A stretch of 64,000 nucleotides of DNA from Luteibacter sp. UNCMF331Sha3.1 (GTDB taxonomy: Bacteria > Pseudomonadota > Gammaproteobacteria > Xanthomonadales > Rhodanobacteraceae), in the NCBI RefSeq assembly GCF_900109915.1, contig NZ_FOBU01000003.1:62001-126000 (forward strand). The letters are read 5' to 3'. The translations under genes were made by a program, and so were the position numbers. The notes below the pieces were generated by a model. The model did not search any database, had not been told where the DNA came from, and was given only the letters and a program-made list of their open reading frames with translations. Positions 45,267 through 54,966 of this stretch are shown here, one piece after another. How positions within the stretch are numbered: position 1 is the first letter of the stretch; every line of letters starts with the position of its first letter.

Positions 45267-46124
45267 TCAGGTCCGGTCGATCGGCGTCGTGAGCGTCAGA
45301 CCGCTGTTGACCAGGAACAGCTGACCGTCGGGGACGGCATCGGTGCCGCCACCCTGTTGCCGTCCCTCGTCCGCCCAAGGCACGTGTTCCTTCGGGCCCG
45401 GCACGTAGGCATGCCACTCGCCGTAGGTCTCGTACTGCGCACCGTTACGGTTGAGCGCGTAAACGACCGGTACGCGGACCACGTAGTACGGATCGTTCGC
45501 GTGGGGTCCCTTCGTCGGCGGATGGAACGTCCAGGTCTTCGCCGCCTGCACCGACGGTTTCGCCAGCACGTTGCGCCATACGCGGAGTTCGCTGTCGGAA
45601 CCGACCACGCCCATGTTCACCTGTTCGGCGATGGCATCGACCACCTTGCCGTCGTGATCGATACGGAGCATCAGGTAGACCGTGCCTTCGACCCGGGCGG
45701 CCGCCGCGTTGGACGGATACGACGGTGGATGGCGATCCGCGTATGTGATCTCTTCGCCACCCTTGCCGTCGTCGCCGAAGCTCCCGCCGGCAATGTGCGC
45801 CGTGAAGTCCGCCTTCGACGGATCGTCGCGCCGGGCGACCACGCGCAGACTCATGCGTGCCTTCGCGCTGACCGGCTGCCCATCGCGGACGACAGGCTCG
45901 AAGCGCCAGCCGGAGGCGGCCCGCCGCACGAGTTCGACGATTTCGGGCGGCACCTTGTCCTGCCTGTCGAGCTCGTAACCACTGACGCTACCGTCCGGCG
46001 CGACGGTAACGGAGCCGGTCAACAGCATGCTCGCTTCCACGCGGCGTCGCACCGCACCGGGTCCTTCCGCCAGCGACGCCGTCGCCGCGACCAGGGCCAT
46101 CACTCCAACGATCAGACGCTTCAT
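45267..46124 (-). CDS. Exported TonB C-terminal-domain protein
   Basis: This 285-residue protein has an N-terminal signal peptide (MKRLIVGVMALVAATASLAEG) and a TonB_C-like domain at ~residues 125-225, with HPPSYPSNAAAARVEGTVYLMLRIDHDGKVVDA, the YP-x-A-x-x-x-x-x-G-x-V pattern. Unlike true TonB it has no Pro-rich spacer and no retained membrane anchor, so it cannot by itself transduce energy to outer-membrane receptors. A second, degenerate repeat of the fold (GSVTVAPDGSVSGYEL) lies near residue 40. The function is unknown. It converges on cutC. Confidence 0.78.
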   Translation of the reverse strand: MKRLIVGVMALVAATASLAEGPGAVRRRVEASMLLTGSVTVAPDGSVSGYELDRQDKVPPEIVELVRRAASGWRFEPVVRDGQPVSAKARMSLRVVARRDDPSKADFTAHIAGGSFGDDGKGGEEITYADRHPPSYPSNAAAARVEGTVYLMLRIDHDGKVVDAIAEQVNMGVVGSDSELRVWRNVLAKPSVQAAKTWTFHPPTKGPHANDPYYVVRVPVVYALNRNGAQYETYGEWHAYVPGPKEHVPWADEGRQQGGGTDAVPDGQLFLVNSGLTLTTPIDRT

Positions 46125-46164
46125 GCATGTGCTCCATGTCGGGAGACTGGATTATGCGCGCGTA

Positions 46165-46809
46165 TCAACGCAGGGGCACCAGACCGGCCGGCGTGGCGAC
46201 CACGATCCGGCGGCCCGGCTCGGGCTTCACGTCGTGCAAGCCGGTAAGCGTGCCGAAGGCGGGAAGCGTGCCGACGTCGCGATCGAAGACGAACGCGGGA
46301 AGGCGGTGCTTTCGCCAGCCGTCACGGACCGTCGCGCCGGGATGGACGTGGCCCGCCAGCGTGTAGCCGGCGTCGTGGCGTTCCGGGTGGTGGGCCAGCA
46401 CGAACGGCGCGACACGCAGGCGCTGCGGTCGCACCGCGATGCCGAGCGACGCGACGTCGAAGTGCCGATCGTGATTGCCGGCGATGAGCTGGATATCGAT
46501 CGCCGGATGTCGTGCGCGCCACGCGCGAACGCGCGCGACCCAGGCGCTGCGCTCCGTCGCGTCGCCGTGCACGAGGTCGCCGAGCACCATGAGCGTATCG
46601 GGAGAGAACGTGGCGATGAGGCCGTCGAGCCGCTCGATGTCGTCCTCCGTGTCGCCGCTGGGTACCGCGATGCCGGCCCGGCGGAACACGGCGCCCTTGC
46701 CGAAGTGGACATCGGCGACCATGAGCATGCGTCGCGCGGGCCAGAACAGGGCCCGCTGCGCGTGCAGGGTCACGCGTTCGCCGGCGATCGCCATGTCGTG
46801 CGTCATCAT
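46165..46809 (-). CDS. pdeM: Ligase-associated DNA damage response endonuclease PdeM
   Basis: This 214-residue metallophosphoesterase shows the calcineurin-type motifs VADVHFGKG, VLGDLVHG, LIAGNHDRHF and TLAGHVHPG, which bind two metals. It is the fourth gene of the ligase-associated cassette, and its ATG overlaps the helicase stop (ATGATGA). It is predicted to cut or trim DNA in the same repair pathway as the helicase, ligase and nuclease; direct evidence for substrate is not visible. Confidence 0.9.
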   Translation of the reverse strand: MMTHDMAIAGERVTLHAQRALFWPARRMLMVADVHFGKGAVFRRAGIAVPSGDTEDDIERLDGLIATFSPDTLMVLGDLVHGDATERSAWVARVRAWRARHPAIDIQLIAGNHDRHFDVASLGIAVRPQRLRVAPFVLAHHPERHDAGYTLAGHVHPGATVRDGWRKHRLPAFVFDRDVGTLPAFGTLTGLHDVKPEPGRRIVVATPAGLVPLR

Positions 46810-49247
46810 TCGTCCGCCCCCGCTTCGAGCGAGGCGAGCATGCGCTCCACGCGGCTCTTCCAGTCGTCCATGGCGATGCCGCCGCGCAGGCGTTCGACCC
46901 ATAGCGGGAACGCGAGGGGACTCAGGCGCTTCGTCTCGTGCCAGAGCACGCGGGAGCGCGCGACGCGAAGCAGGCAGGCGCGCAGGCGCGAATAGTCGAG
47001 CTGCTGGTCGAGGACTTCGCGTTCGGCCTGCCACAGCAAGGGGTGGTCCGGATCGTGTCGCCGCAGCACGTCGAAGAGCAGACCGCTGGAGGCCTGCAAC
47101 TGCCGAAGCGTCTTGCCCTGCGCGGGATATCCGTTGAAGACGAGGCCGGCGACGCGCGCGATCTCGCGGAACTGTCGCCGGGCGAGTTCCGACAGGTTCA
47201 CGCTGGCACGGATGTCCGCGCGCAGTCCCCAGGGATGCAACAGTCGTCGCATCGTCTCCGCGTCGAGCACGGGCATGCGGGCGGCCGTGATGGTAAGGCC
47301 GTAATCGTTCACCGCGTAGCCGTAGTCGCCGGGTTGCAGTCGTGCGAGACGGTAGGCGAGCACCGCCGCCAGACCCTCGTGCGCGAGCCGTCCGGCAAAG
47401 GGGAACACGAAGAGGTAATCCCCTTCGCGCGTTCGCGTGCGCTCGCAGAGCGTGTCGCCCGGCTCGGGGATCGACGAGTGATTTTCCTGCACGGCGAGCA
47501 GTGGACGCAACGCGCGCATCTCCGCCGAGCCCGTGCCGCCACCCGCGAGCGTATCGCGCAATTCGTCCGACAGTTCGCCGGACAGGGGCATGCGGCCTCC
47601 CATCCAGCGCGGGACCCCGCCGCGCCGGTTCGGTGCCGCGCGCACGTAGGCCGTCATGTCGCGAACGCGCACGAGTTCGAGGTGCCTGCCGGCGAAGAGG
47701 AAGCGGTCACCGGGTCTCAGTCGCGACACGAAGCTCTCTTCGACGGTGCCGAGGCGGGCGCCCTTCATGTAGCGCACGGCCAGCGTGCCGTCGGACGTGA
47801 TGGTGCCGATCGACAGCCGGTGCATGCGCGCGATGCGTCCGCTATCGACATGGTAACGATCCCCGGTCCGCACCAGCTTCTGGTACTCCGGGTAACTGGC
47901 GAGCGCCGATCCGCCCGTCTGCAGATAGAAGAGCACCGCGTCGAATCGCTCGCGCGGCAGCTGGGCATAAGCGAGCGACGAGGTGATCTCGCGGTACGCG
48001 TCGTCGGCGTCGAACCCGCCGCCGAGCGCCATCGTGAGCAGGTGCTGCGCCAGGACGTCGAGGCAGCCGCGCATCGGGCGCCTGGGCTCGAGATGACCGG
48101 TCTCCAGCGCATGGCGCGCCGCCGCGATCTCCGCGAGTTCGAGCAGGTGCGTCGGCACGCAGAGAATACGCGACGGCATGCCCGGCTGATGACCGCTACG
48201 GCCCGCCCGCTGCAGCAGTCGCGCGACGCTCTTCGGGCTGCCGATCTGCACGACGCGCTCGACGCTGGAAAAATCGACGCCCAGGTCGAGGCTCGACGTC
48301 GCGACGACGCAGCGCAGCGCGCCGACGCGCAGACCTTCTTCGGTGGCGAAGCGGAGTTTGGGATCGATGGAGCCGTGGTGCAGGGCGAGCGTCGGTGGCG
48401 ACTCGGGCCAGACGGACGACAGCGCCTCGTGCCATAACTCCGCCTGCGAGCGGGTGTTGGCGAAGACCAGACTGCTGCGCGCGCCGAGTACCGCGTCGAG
48501 CACGCGCGGCAGCTGTGAAAGACCGAGGTGCCCGGCCCAGGGAAAGCGTTCGCCCGCCTCCGGCAGCGCGGTTTCGATCAGCGTCTTCTTCGCGGCGCCG
48601 CCGCCGATCAGCACGCCGTCGCCGGCCAGCGCGTGCAGGGCTTCGTCGAGGTTGCCCAGCGTCGCGGAAAGTCCCCACGTGCGCAGCTCGGGCAGCCAGT
48701 GACGCAAGCGCGCGAGCCCGAGCTGGAGCAGCGTGCCGCGCTTGTTGCCGATGAGCTCGTGCCATTCGTCCACGACGATCCCGCGCAAGCGCGCGAAGCG
48801 CTCGCGGCCATCCGGGTAGCTGAGCAGCAGGGCAAGGCTCTCCGGTGTCGTGACCAGCAACTCGCACGCGCCGCGACGAAGTTTCGCGCGCTCGGCGCTG
48901 CCACTGTCGCCCGTCCGGCGCAGCACGCGCCACGGTAGCTCCATCGCGTCGACGGCGGCGGAGAGATGTTGCGCCGTGTCCGTGGCGAGCGAACGAAGCG
49001 GCGTGATCCAGAGCAGCTGGAGACCCGTCTGCGGGCGCAGCGCGGCATCGATGAGCGGACCGCCGACGGCGGCCAGCGTCTTGCCGGTGCCGGTGGGTGC
49101 GTGGATCAGACCGTTCTGGCCGTCGCGCCACGCGCGCCACGCGGCACGCTGGAACGGCGCCGGGCGGCGTCCCTGCGTCGCGAACCACGCCACGAGGCGT
49201 GCTTCAGCCCGTCGCCAGGCGGCGGAGGTCGTCGAGCTTGTCGGCAT
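46806..49247 (-). CDS. Ligase-associated DNA damage response DEXH-box helicase
   Basis: This is an 813-residue superfamily 2 helicase of the Lhr type. Walker A is IHAPTGTGKT (GTGKT at 53-57), the box II is DEWH (~157), the SAT motif is LSATLGN, and motif VI is QRAGRSGHQPG. The Lhr-specific C-terminal winged-helix and DUF domains fill residues ~400-810. It is shorter than full Lhr (about 1500 residues) and belongs to the ligase-associated (Lhr2) group. The start overlaps the ligase end by 44 bases. Confidence 0.93.
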   Translation of the reverse strand: MPTSSTTSAAWRRAEARLVAWFATQGRRPAPFQRAAWRAWRDGQNGLIHAPTGTGKTLAAVGGPLIDAALRPQTGLQLLWITPLRSLATDTAQHLSAAVDAMELPWRVLRRTGDSGSAERAKLRRGACELLVTTPESLALLLSYPDGRERFARLRGIVVDEWHELIGNKRGTLLQLGLARLRHWLPELRTWGLSATLGNLDEALHALAGDGVLIGGGAAKKTLIETALPEAGERFPWAGHLGLSQLPRVLDAVLGARSSLVFANTRSQAELWHEALSSVWPESPPTLALHHGSIDPKLRFATEEGLRVGALRCVVATSSLDLGVDFSSVERVVQIGSPKSVARLLQRAGRSGHQPGMPSRILCVPTHLLELAEIAAARHALETGHLEPRRPMRGCLDVLAQHLLTMALGGGFDADDAYREITSSLAYAQLPRERFDAVLFYLQTGGSALASYPEYQKLVRTGDRYHVDSGRIARMHRLSIGTITSDGTLAVRYMKGARLGTVEESFVSRLRPGDRFLFAGRHLELVRVRDMTAYVRAAPNRRGGVPRWMGGRMPLSGELSDELRDTLAGGGTGSAEMRALRPLLAVQENHSSIPEPGDTLCERTRTREGDYLFVFPFAGRLAHEGLAAVLAYRLARLQPGDYGYAVNDYGLTITAARMPVLDAETMRRLLHPWGLRADIRASVNLSELARRQFREIARVAGLVFNGYPAQGKTLRQLQASSGLLFDVLRRHDPDHPLLWQAEREVLDQQLDYSRLRACLLRVARSRVLWHETKRLSPLAFPLWVERLRGGIAMDDWKSRVERMLASLEAGADE

Positions 49248-50799
49248 CGCGGATCGCGAGGTCGGTTCGCCAGCGCAGGATGCGCGGAAAGCGCACGGCG
49301 ACGCCGGCCTTGTGTCGTCCCGAGGCCTGGATGGCTTCGAAGGCGAGTTCGAAAACGTGCGTGGCTTCGACCGACCTCACGGGGCCGAACCGGTCGATCG
49401 TATGCGCCCGGATCCAGCGGTCGAGGCGTCCGATCTCGGCATCGTCGAGGCCGGAGTACGCCTTCGCGACGGGTACGAGCGCGTCGCCGTCCCACACGCC
49501 GAACGTGTAGTCGGTGAACAGGCCCGAGCGCCGGCCATGACCGGGCTGCGCGTACAGAAGCACCGCGTCGATCGTGTACGGATCGACCTTCCACTTCCAC
49601 CAGTCGCCGCGCTTGCGTCCCACCCGGTACGGCGAGTCGAGTCGCTTCAGCATCAGGCCTTCGGTGCGCCGTTCACGCGATTCGGTACGCACCGTCGTGA
49701 GCGCGGACCACTCGCTGGCATCGACGGCGGGCGACAGCATGAGCGTCGGGCCGCGGCCTTCGATCAGCGCGGCGAGGGACGCGCGTCGCTCGGACAACGG
49801 CCGCTCGCGCAGGTCGATGCCATCGAGTTCGAGCAGGTCGTAGGCCATCAGCCGCACGGGGGTGTCGGCGAGCAGCTTCGCTCCGGGCTTCAGCTTGCCG
49901 ATGCGTTTCTGCAGCGCCGCGAAGGGCAACGGGTGCGCCTCGTCGGGCGTCCAGGCGAGAATTTCGCCATCGAGAACGCAACCGGGGGCGAGGTCGGCGC
50001 CGGCGAGCTCGATCTCGGGAAAGCGGCCGTCGAGCCGTTCCTCGCCACGCGACCAGATGAGCACATGGTCTTCGCGACGCATGACCTGCGCGCGTATGCC
50101 GTCCCACTTCCACTCGGCGAGCCAGTCGGCCGTCGGGCCGAGCGCCGTGACGTCCTGCTCGAGCGGCGAGGCGAGGAAGAACGGATAGGGCCGCTCCCCT
50201 GCATGCTCGTCCGGACGTTCGGGGCCCGCCAGCGCGGCGAACGCCTCGGCGCCGGGCTTCCAGGTGCCGCTGAGTCGATGCGCGATGAGGTCGGTCGGCA
50301 ACTGCGCCCACTGCGCGAGCGCCTGCACCACGAGCCGGTGCGAGACGCCGACGCGCAGGGATCCGGTCAGCAGCTTGTTGACGAGGAAGACCTGCTCGCG
50401 CGGCAGGCCGCGCCACCATTCGCGCAGCACCTCGATCCGTTCGGCGGATTCCATCCGGCCAAGTGATGGGAGGCGGGCCTCCATCCACACGTGCAGCGCG
50501 GTGTCCTCGCGGCTTTCGTCGTCGCGCGGAAGCATCAGGGCGATGGTTTCCGCCAGATCGCCGACGTGCTGGTAACAGTCGTCGATGAGCCAGTCGGCAT
50601 ACCGGGTTTCGGCCGCCAGCGCGCTGCGCAGCTCGGTCGACGTCGCGGTGCGTTTCAGCTTGCCGCCGCCGAGTACATAAACGGCCCACGCCGCGTCCTG
50701 CGCCGGGGCGTCCGCGAAGTACGCGGCCATGGCGTCGCGTTTCGCCGACGTGGACGACGTGCGGTCGAGCGCTTCGAACAGCGTCGCGAAGCGGCGCAT
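49204..50799 (-). CDS. ATP-dependent DNA ligase (ligase-associated cassette)
   Basis: This 531-residue enzyme has an N-terminal DNA-binding domain, the adenylation domain with catalytic Lys231 in AEWKWDGIRAQV (KxDG), the other nucleotidyl-transferase motifs (SRGEERLDGRFPE, VLDGEILAW, EGLMLKR and WWKWK), and an OB domain at the C-terminus. It seals nicks using ATP; most bacteria rely on NAD-dependent LigA, so this is an extra repair ligase. There are no LigD polymerase or phosphoesterase parts and no ku gene. It is coupled to the exonuclease by TGATG. Confidence 0.93.
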   Translation of the reverse strand: MRRFATLFEALDRTSSTSAKRDAMAAYFADAPAQDAAWAVYVLGGGKLKRTATSTELRSALAAETRYADWLIDDCYQHVGDLAETIALMLPRDDESREDTALHVWMEARLPSLGRMESAERIEVLREWWRGLPREQVFLVNKLLTGSLRVGVSHRLVVQALAQWAQLPTDLIAHRLSGTWKPGAEAFAALAGPERPDEHAGERPYPFFLASPLEQDVTALGPTADWLAEWKWDGIRAQVMRREDHVLIWSRGEERLDGRFPEIELAGADLAPGCVLDGEILAWTPDEAHPLPFAALQKRIGKLKPGAKLLADTPVRLMAYDLLELDGIDLRERPLSERRASLAALIEGRGPTLMLSPAVDASEWSALTTVRTESRERRTEGLMLKRLDSPYRVGRKRGDWWKWKVDPYTIDAVLLYAQPGHGRRSGLFTDYTFGVWDGDALVPVAKAYSGLDDAEIGRLDRWIRAHTIDRFGPVRSVEATHVFELAFEAIQASGRHKAGVAVRFPRILRWRTDLAIRDADKLDDLRRLATG

Positions 50800-51821
50800 C
50801 AGTCGCCTTCCTCGCTGCTGCGAAGGTCGGGCATCGATCCGCCGAGGGAGCGCAACGGGAAGGCGTCGTGTCCGGTGTCGCGCAGGTGACGGATCAGCGC
50901 TTCGCCGTCGCCGTGCGTCACGTAGATGCGCTTCGCGCCGCAGTCTTCCACGCTGCGCAGCAGGCCCGGCCAGTCGGCGTGGTCCGAAACGACGAAACCG
51001 CGATCGTAGCCACGCCGGCGGCGCGCGCCACGCACCTGCATCCATCCCGAGGCGAAGCCGGTCGACGCCTTGCCGAAGCGCCGCATCCAGGTGGACCCCG
51101 CCGCCGAGGGTGGCGCCATGATCAGTTCGCCGGCGAAATCCTTTCCTCGCGCGGACTCGCTGACCGGCGCCGTCGGCAGCATGCGCACGCCCGCCTCGCG
51201 ATAGGCTTCGACGAGCCGGAGCATCGCGCCGTGCAGGTGCACGGTGCGGTCGGTGCGTGTGGCGAGTTCGGCGAGCACGCGCTGGGCCTTGCCCAGGGCG
51301 TAACAGAACAACACCGCCGCCACACCGCGCTCGCGACATTCGTCGAGCCAGCCGAGCATGTCGTCGACGACCTCGCTCATGGGCGGCCAGCGATAGATCG
51401 GCAGTCCGAACGTCGACTCGGTAACGAAGACGTCGCAGGGCACGGGCTCGAACGGCTCGCAGGTCGGATCCGGGTCGCGCTTGTAGTCACCCGACACCAC
51501 GGCGACCTTGCCACGTCCTTCGATGCGGACCTGCGCCGCACCGAGGATGTGGCCGGACGGGTGCAGCGAGATCACGGTGTCGCCGAGCGGAAAGCGTTCC
51601 GACCATGCGTGCTCGCGGATGTCCGAGCCGGCGCCGAGACGCTCGCGCATCAACGCGCCGCCCGCGCTGGCCACGTGATAGAGCGCGGAGCCCGAGCGCG
51701 CGTGGTCGCCGTGCGCATGCGTGACGACCGCGCGCGCCACCGGTTGCATCGGATCGATGAAGAAGTCGCCCGCCGGACAGTACAGGCCTTCGGGACGGGG
51801 TAGCAGCAGGTCGCTGTCCAT
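50799..51821 (-). CDS. Ligase-associated DNA exonuclease (MBL fold)
   Basis: This 340-residue metallo-beta-lactamase-fold nuclease of the beta-CASP type resembles SNM1/Pso2. The metal-binding motif is VVTHAHGDHARSG, followed by SGHILGAAQV and SGDYKRDPDPT. Further on are the FVTESTFGLP and FVVSDHADWPGL motifs and an ITHGD-like VTHGDGE. Related eukaryotic proteins process DNA ends and interstrand crosslinks. It is first in the four-gene operon (exonuclease, ligase, helicase, PdeM). Confidence 0.92.
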   Translation of the reverse strand: MDSDLLLPRPEGLYCPAGDFFIDPMQPVARAVVTHAHGDHARSGSALYHVASAGGALMRERLGAGSDIREHAWSERFPLGDTVISLHPSGHILGAAQVRIEGRGKVAVVSGDYKRDPDPTCEPFEPVPCDVFVTESTFGLPIYRWPPMSEVVDDMLGWLDECRERGVAAVLFCYALGKAQRVLAELATRTDRTVHLHGAMLRLVEAYREAGVRMLPTAPVSESARGKDFAGELIMAPPSAAGSTWMRRFGKASTGFASGWMQVRGARRRRGYDRGFVVSDHADWPGLLRSVEDCGAKRIYVTHGDGEALIRHLRDTGHDAFPLRSLGGSMPDLRSSEEGD

Positions 51822-51876
51822 GGCCTCGAAGGTAGGGGGCGGTTCGTCAACGGCGCGAAAACGCCGCGCGCATTCG

Positions 51877-53640
51877 TCAGGCGACGAACTGGAGGCGGGC
51901 CAGTTCCGCGTAGAGGCCGCCCTCGGCCAGCAGGCTCTCGTGCGTGCCTTGCGCGACGATGCGGCCGTGCTCCATCACCACGATGCGGTCGGCACGCTGG
52001 ACGGTGGCGAGCCGATGCGCGATCACGAGGGTGGTGCGGCCCTTTTCGAGGCGCTCGAGCGCGTGCTGGATGGCGGCCTCGGACTGGGCGTCGAGGGCGG
52101 AGGTCGCTTCGTCCAGCAGGAGCAGCGGCGCGTCGCGCAGGATCGCCCTCGCGATGGCGATGCGCTGCTTCTGTCCGCCGGAGAGGCGGACGCCACGCTC
52201 GCCCAGGGCGGCCTCGTAGCCGTCGGGCAGCGCACCGATGAAGCCGTCGGCTTCCGCGAGGCGCGCGGCGTCGCGCACCTCGTCGTCGCTCGCGCCGGCA
52301 CGTCCGAAACGGATGTTGTCGGCGGCGGAGCCACCGAAGATCACGGTTTCCTGCGGCACGAGCGCGATCGCGCCGCGGAGTTCGGGCAGGGCGAGGGCGC
52401 GCAGGTCGACGCCGTCGAAGCGGATCGCGCCCGCGAGCGGGTCGTGGAAACGGAGCAGCAGGCTGAACACCGTGCTCTTGCCGGCGCCCGACGGGCCCAC
52501 AAGTGCGACGGTCTCGCCCGGCGCGATGTCGAGGTCGAAATCCGTCAGGGCCGCGACGTCCGGGCGCGACGGGTAACGGAACTCGACGTGGTCGAAGCGG
52601 AGTGCCCCCGTGACCGGACGCGGAAGCGGTTCCGGTGCGTCGGGCGTGCGGATGTCGGCTTTCTCGGCGAACAGCTCGCCGATGCGCTCCATGGCGCCCG
52701 CGGCACGCAGGACGTCGCCCCAGACTTCCGACAGGCCGGCGACCGAACCGGCGGCGAAGATGGCGTAGAGCACGAACTGGCTGAGCACGCCTGGGGCGAG
52801 GTCGCCCGCGATGACGTCGCGCGCGCCGGCCCAGAGCACCAGCGTGATCGCGCCGAAGATCAACACGATCACCGCGGCGGTGAGCAGCGAACGCATGCCG
52901 ATGCGCCGGCGCGCGGTCGCCAGCGCGAGCGCGATGGCGCTGGCGTAGCGGCGGCTCTCGATCGGTTCGCGTGCATAGGCCTTCACCGCCTGTGCCGCGT
53001 TGAGCGTCTCGTTGGCGACGGCGGCGGCATCGGCGATGCGGTCCTGGCTGTGGCGCGAGAGCGCCTGCACGCGGCGGCCGAAGATCAGGATGGGTAGCAT
53101 CACCGCGGGAATGACCAGGGCGGTCAGGCCCGCGAGGCGTGGGCTCGTCCAGGCCATGGCCGCGGCGGCGCCGATCAGCATCACGGCGCTGCGCAGCGCG
53201 ACGGAGATACCCGACCCGACGAGCGTCTGTACCACTTCGGTATCGGTGCCGAGGCGCGAGGTGAGCTCGCCGACCCGCGTGCTCTCGTAGAAACCGACGT
53301 CCAGCTCGATCACGTGCCGGTACAACGACGTGCGCAGCGACGCGAGGGAGCGCTCGCCGAGCAGCGCGATGCAGTAGTAACGCGCGGCGGTGGCCAGCGC
53401 GAGCACCACGGCCACGCCGAACAACCCCAGGAACGTGCCGTTGATCGTCGCGATGTCGGACGCCAGGAACCCGTGATCGATGATGTGACGCACGGCGACC
53501 GGCAGCAGCAGCGAGGCGCCGGACGAGATGGCGAGGAAGACGAGCCAGCCGATGGCGAGGCCCTTGTGCGGTTTGAGGAACGGCCAGAGGTTCCGCAATG
53601 CCCCGATCTTGCGTGATGTCTCCCTGCGCTCTTCGGTCAT
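51877..53640 (-). CDS. ABC-type exporter, fused membrane and ATPase domains
   Basis: This 587-residue half-transporter has six membrane spans in residues ~25-320 and an ATPase domain from ~350 with Walker A ALVGPSGAGKST, Q-loop ALVPQETVIF, signature RLSGGQKQRIAIARA, Walker B LLLLDEATSALD and the switch His in VIAHRLATV. It resembles the MsbA/ABCB group that exports lipids, drugs or peptides as a homodimer. The substrate is unknown. It lies 55 bases from the exonuclease gene and may be a separate unit. Confidence 0.9.
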   Translation of the reverse strand: MTEERRETSRKIGALRNLWPFLKPHKGLAIGWLVFLAISSGASLLLPVAVRHIIDHGFLASDIATINGTFLGLFGVAVVLALATAARYYCIALLGERSLASLRTSLYRHVIELDVGFYESTRVGELTSRLGTDTEVVQTLVGSGISVALRSAVMLIGAAAAMAWTSPRLAGLTALVIPAVMLPILIFGRRVQALSRHSQDRIADAAAVANETLNAAQAVKAYAREPIESRRYASAIALALATARRRIGMRSLLTAAVIVLIFGAITLVLWAGARDVIAGDLAPGVLSQFVLYAIFAAGSVAGLSEVWGDVLRAAGAMERIGELFAEKADIRTPDAPEPLPRPVTGALRFDHVEFRYPSRPDVAALTDFDLDIAPGETVALVGPSGAGKSTVFSLLLRFHDPLAGAIRFDGVDLRALALPELRGAIALVPQETVIFGGSAADNIRFGRAGASDDEVRDAARLAEADGFIGALPDGYEAALGERGVRLSGGQKQRIAIARAILRDAPLLLLDEATSALDAQSEAAIQHALERLEKGRTTLVIAHRLATVQRADRIVVMEHGRIVAQGTHESLLAEGGLYAELARLQFVA

Positions 53641-53695
53641 GCGGGTCGTGCCTTCATACGGATTGCTGCACGGATGGGGCCGGGCAGGCCATTAT

Positions 53696-54295
53696 TCAAC
53701 GATCGAGCCGCCGCGGCTGCACGCGCCCTCGCGTCAGGTCCACGACCCGCGAGGCGATGGCATCGAGCCGGTCGACGGGCGCACGCACGACGAGCCCGAC
53801 GCCATCGGACCCGAACGTTTCCTCTTCGATCGCCGCCTCCATCTCGCGCAGCCGCGCGGACACCAGCGCCAGCTCGCCGAAATCGCATCGCAGGGCGAGC
53901 CGTCCCATGGCGACGAGAGGGACGCGCGGGGCGAGCCGCAGGCACTCGGCGGCGGATCCGCCATAGGCGCGCGCGAGACCGCCGGCACCCAGCTTGATGC
54001 CGCCGTACCAGCGCGTGACCACCACGGCCACGCGATCGCAGCCCTGGCCGTCGATGGCCTGCAGGATGGGGCGTCCCGCGGTGCCGCCGGGTTCGCCGTC
54101 GTCGTTGAAGCGGTAGGCGTCGCCGACGCGGTAGGCCCAGCAGTTGTGCGTCGCCGCCGGATCGCCGACCGTGGCGAACCACGCGAGCGCGTCGGCGGGC
54201 GACGCCACCGGTGCGGCCTGCGCGAGGAAGCGGCTCTTCCTGATGTCTTCCTCGTGGCGCCAGGGTTCCGCGAGCGTGTCGAGCGTCGCGCTCAA
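53696..54295 (-). CDS. YigZ/IMPACT family protein
   Basis: This 199-residue protein of the YigZ (UPF0029/IMPACT) family has an N-terminal KSRFLAQAAPV segment and the family block GDAYRFNDDGEPGGTAGRPIL, then VVVTRWYGGIKLGAGGLARAYGG, and a C-terminal domain of ferredoxin-like form (DUF1949). The start appears to be TTG at 54295, overlapping the upstream stop (TTGA); no ATG is available at a sensible position. The bacterial role is unclear (the eukaryotic homologue affects translation control). It is the last gene of a tightly coupled group that starts with the vWA gene. Confidence 0.85.
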   Translation of the reverse strand: MSATLDTLAEPWRHEEDIRKSRFLAQAAPVASPADALAWFATVGDPAATHNCWAYRVGDAYRFNDDGEPGGTAGRPILQAIDGQGCDRVAVVVTRWYGGIKLGAGGLARAYGGSAAECLRLAPRVPLVAMGRLALRCDFGELALVSARLREMEAAIEEETFGSDGVGLVVRAPVDRLDAIASRVVDLTRGRVQPRRLDR

Positions 54296-54966
54296 GGCGT
54301 CAGGTCGCGCAGGTCTCGCGGCAGGTCGTAGCGCGGATAGCGCTCGCGCAGTTCGCGCAGGCGACGCAGGGCGAGTTCGCGCTGGCCGCTGCCGAGCAGG
54401 CGGCGGATCTCGCCGACGCGATCGTCCGGCGCGAGCTCCGGCATCGGAGCAAAGGCGGACGCCGCTGCGCCGGCCTGAGGCGACGGCGAGCTCTTCATTC
54501 GCATCACGGTGGATGGCGACGCGTTCCTCGCGGCCATTCTGCCTTCGGCGCGCATGGACGGTTTCGCCGTCTCCGCCGCGATCGCCGCTGGCGGCGCGGG
54601 GGGTGGTGGCGGTGCCGGTGCCGGTGTCGCCACCGGTGCGGCGTCCGGCGCCGGGGACGCCGGCGCAGCGTCGCGCTCGCGCAGCGCGTCGGCAGGCGCG
54701 ACCCCGTGACTGGCGGCGGGTACCGGCGACCGCGCGTCGCGCAGCTGCCACGTCACGGCCAGGGCGAGCACGATCGCGGCGGCCGATCCGAAGGCGACGG
54801 GCCAGCGCGAGCGACGCCGAGCGTGCACACGTGGCGCGGCCATCGCACGGACGCGGGCGTCGAGCGCGGCGTCCGGCTCGTCCTTGGGCAGACGACCGTA
54901 GATCGCGGCGAGCTCGCGCTCGTCGGGCAGATCGTCGTCGCTGGGAGGAGGCGTGTTGGGATTCAT
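54292..54966 (-). CDS. Putative anti-sigma factor, single-span membrane protein
   Basis: This 224-residue protein has an N-terminal cytoplasmic part (residues 1-55) with DLPDERELAAIYGRLPKDEPDAALDARVRAM. One membrane span at ~56-73 (PVAFGSAAAIVLALAVTW) is followed by a long Pro/Ala-rich periplasmic stretch and a C-terminal helix pair (DRVGEIRRLLGSGQRELALRRL). Its position directly after an ECF sigma gene with a four-base overlap suggests an anti-sigma, although no zinc-binding HxxxCxxC motif is present, so the sigma contact would be of a different kind. The function is inference from context. Confidence 0.6.
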   Translation of the reverse strand: MNPNTPPPSDDDLPDERELAAIYGRLPKDEPDAALDARVRAMAAPRVHARRRSRWPVAFGSAAAIVLALAVTWQLRDARSPVPAASHGVAPADALRERDAAPASPAPDAAPVATPAPAPPPPPAPPAAIAAETAKPSMRAEGRMAARNASPSTVMRMKSSPSPQAGAAASAFAPMPELAPDDRVGEIRRLLGSGQRELALRRLRELRERYPRYDLPRDLRDLTP

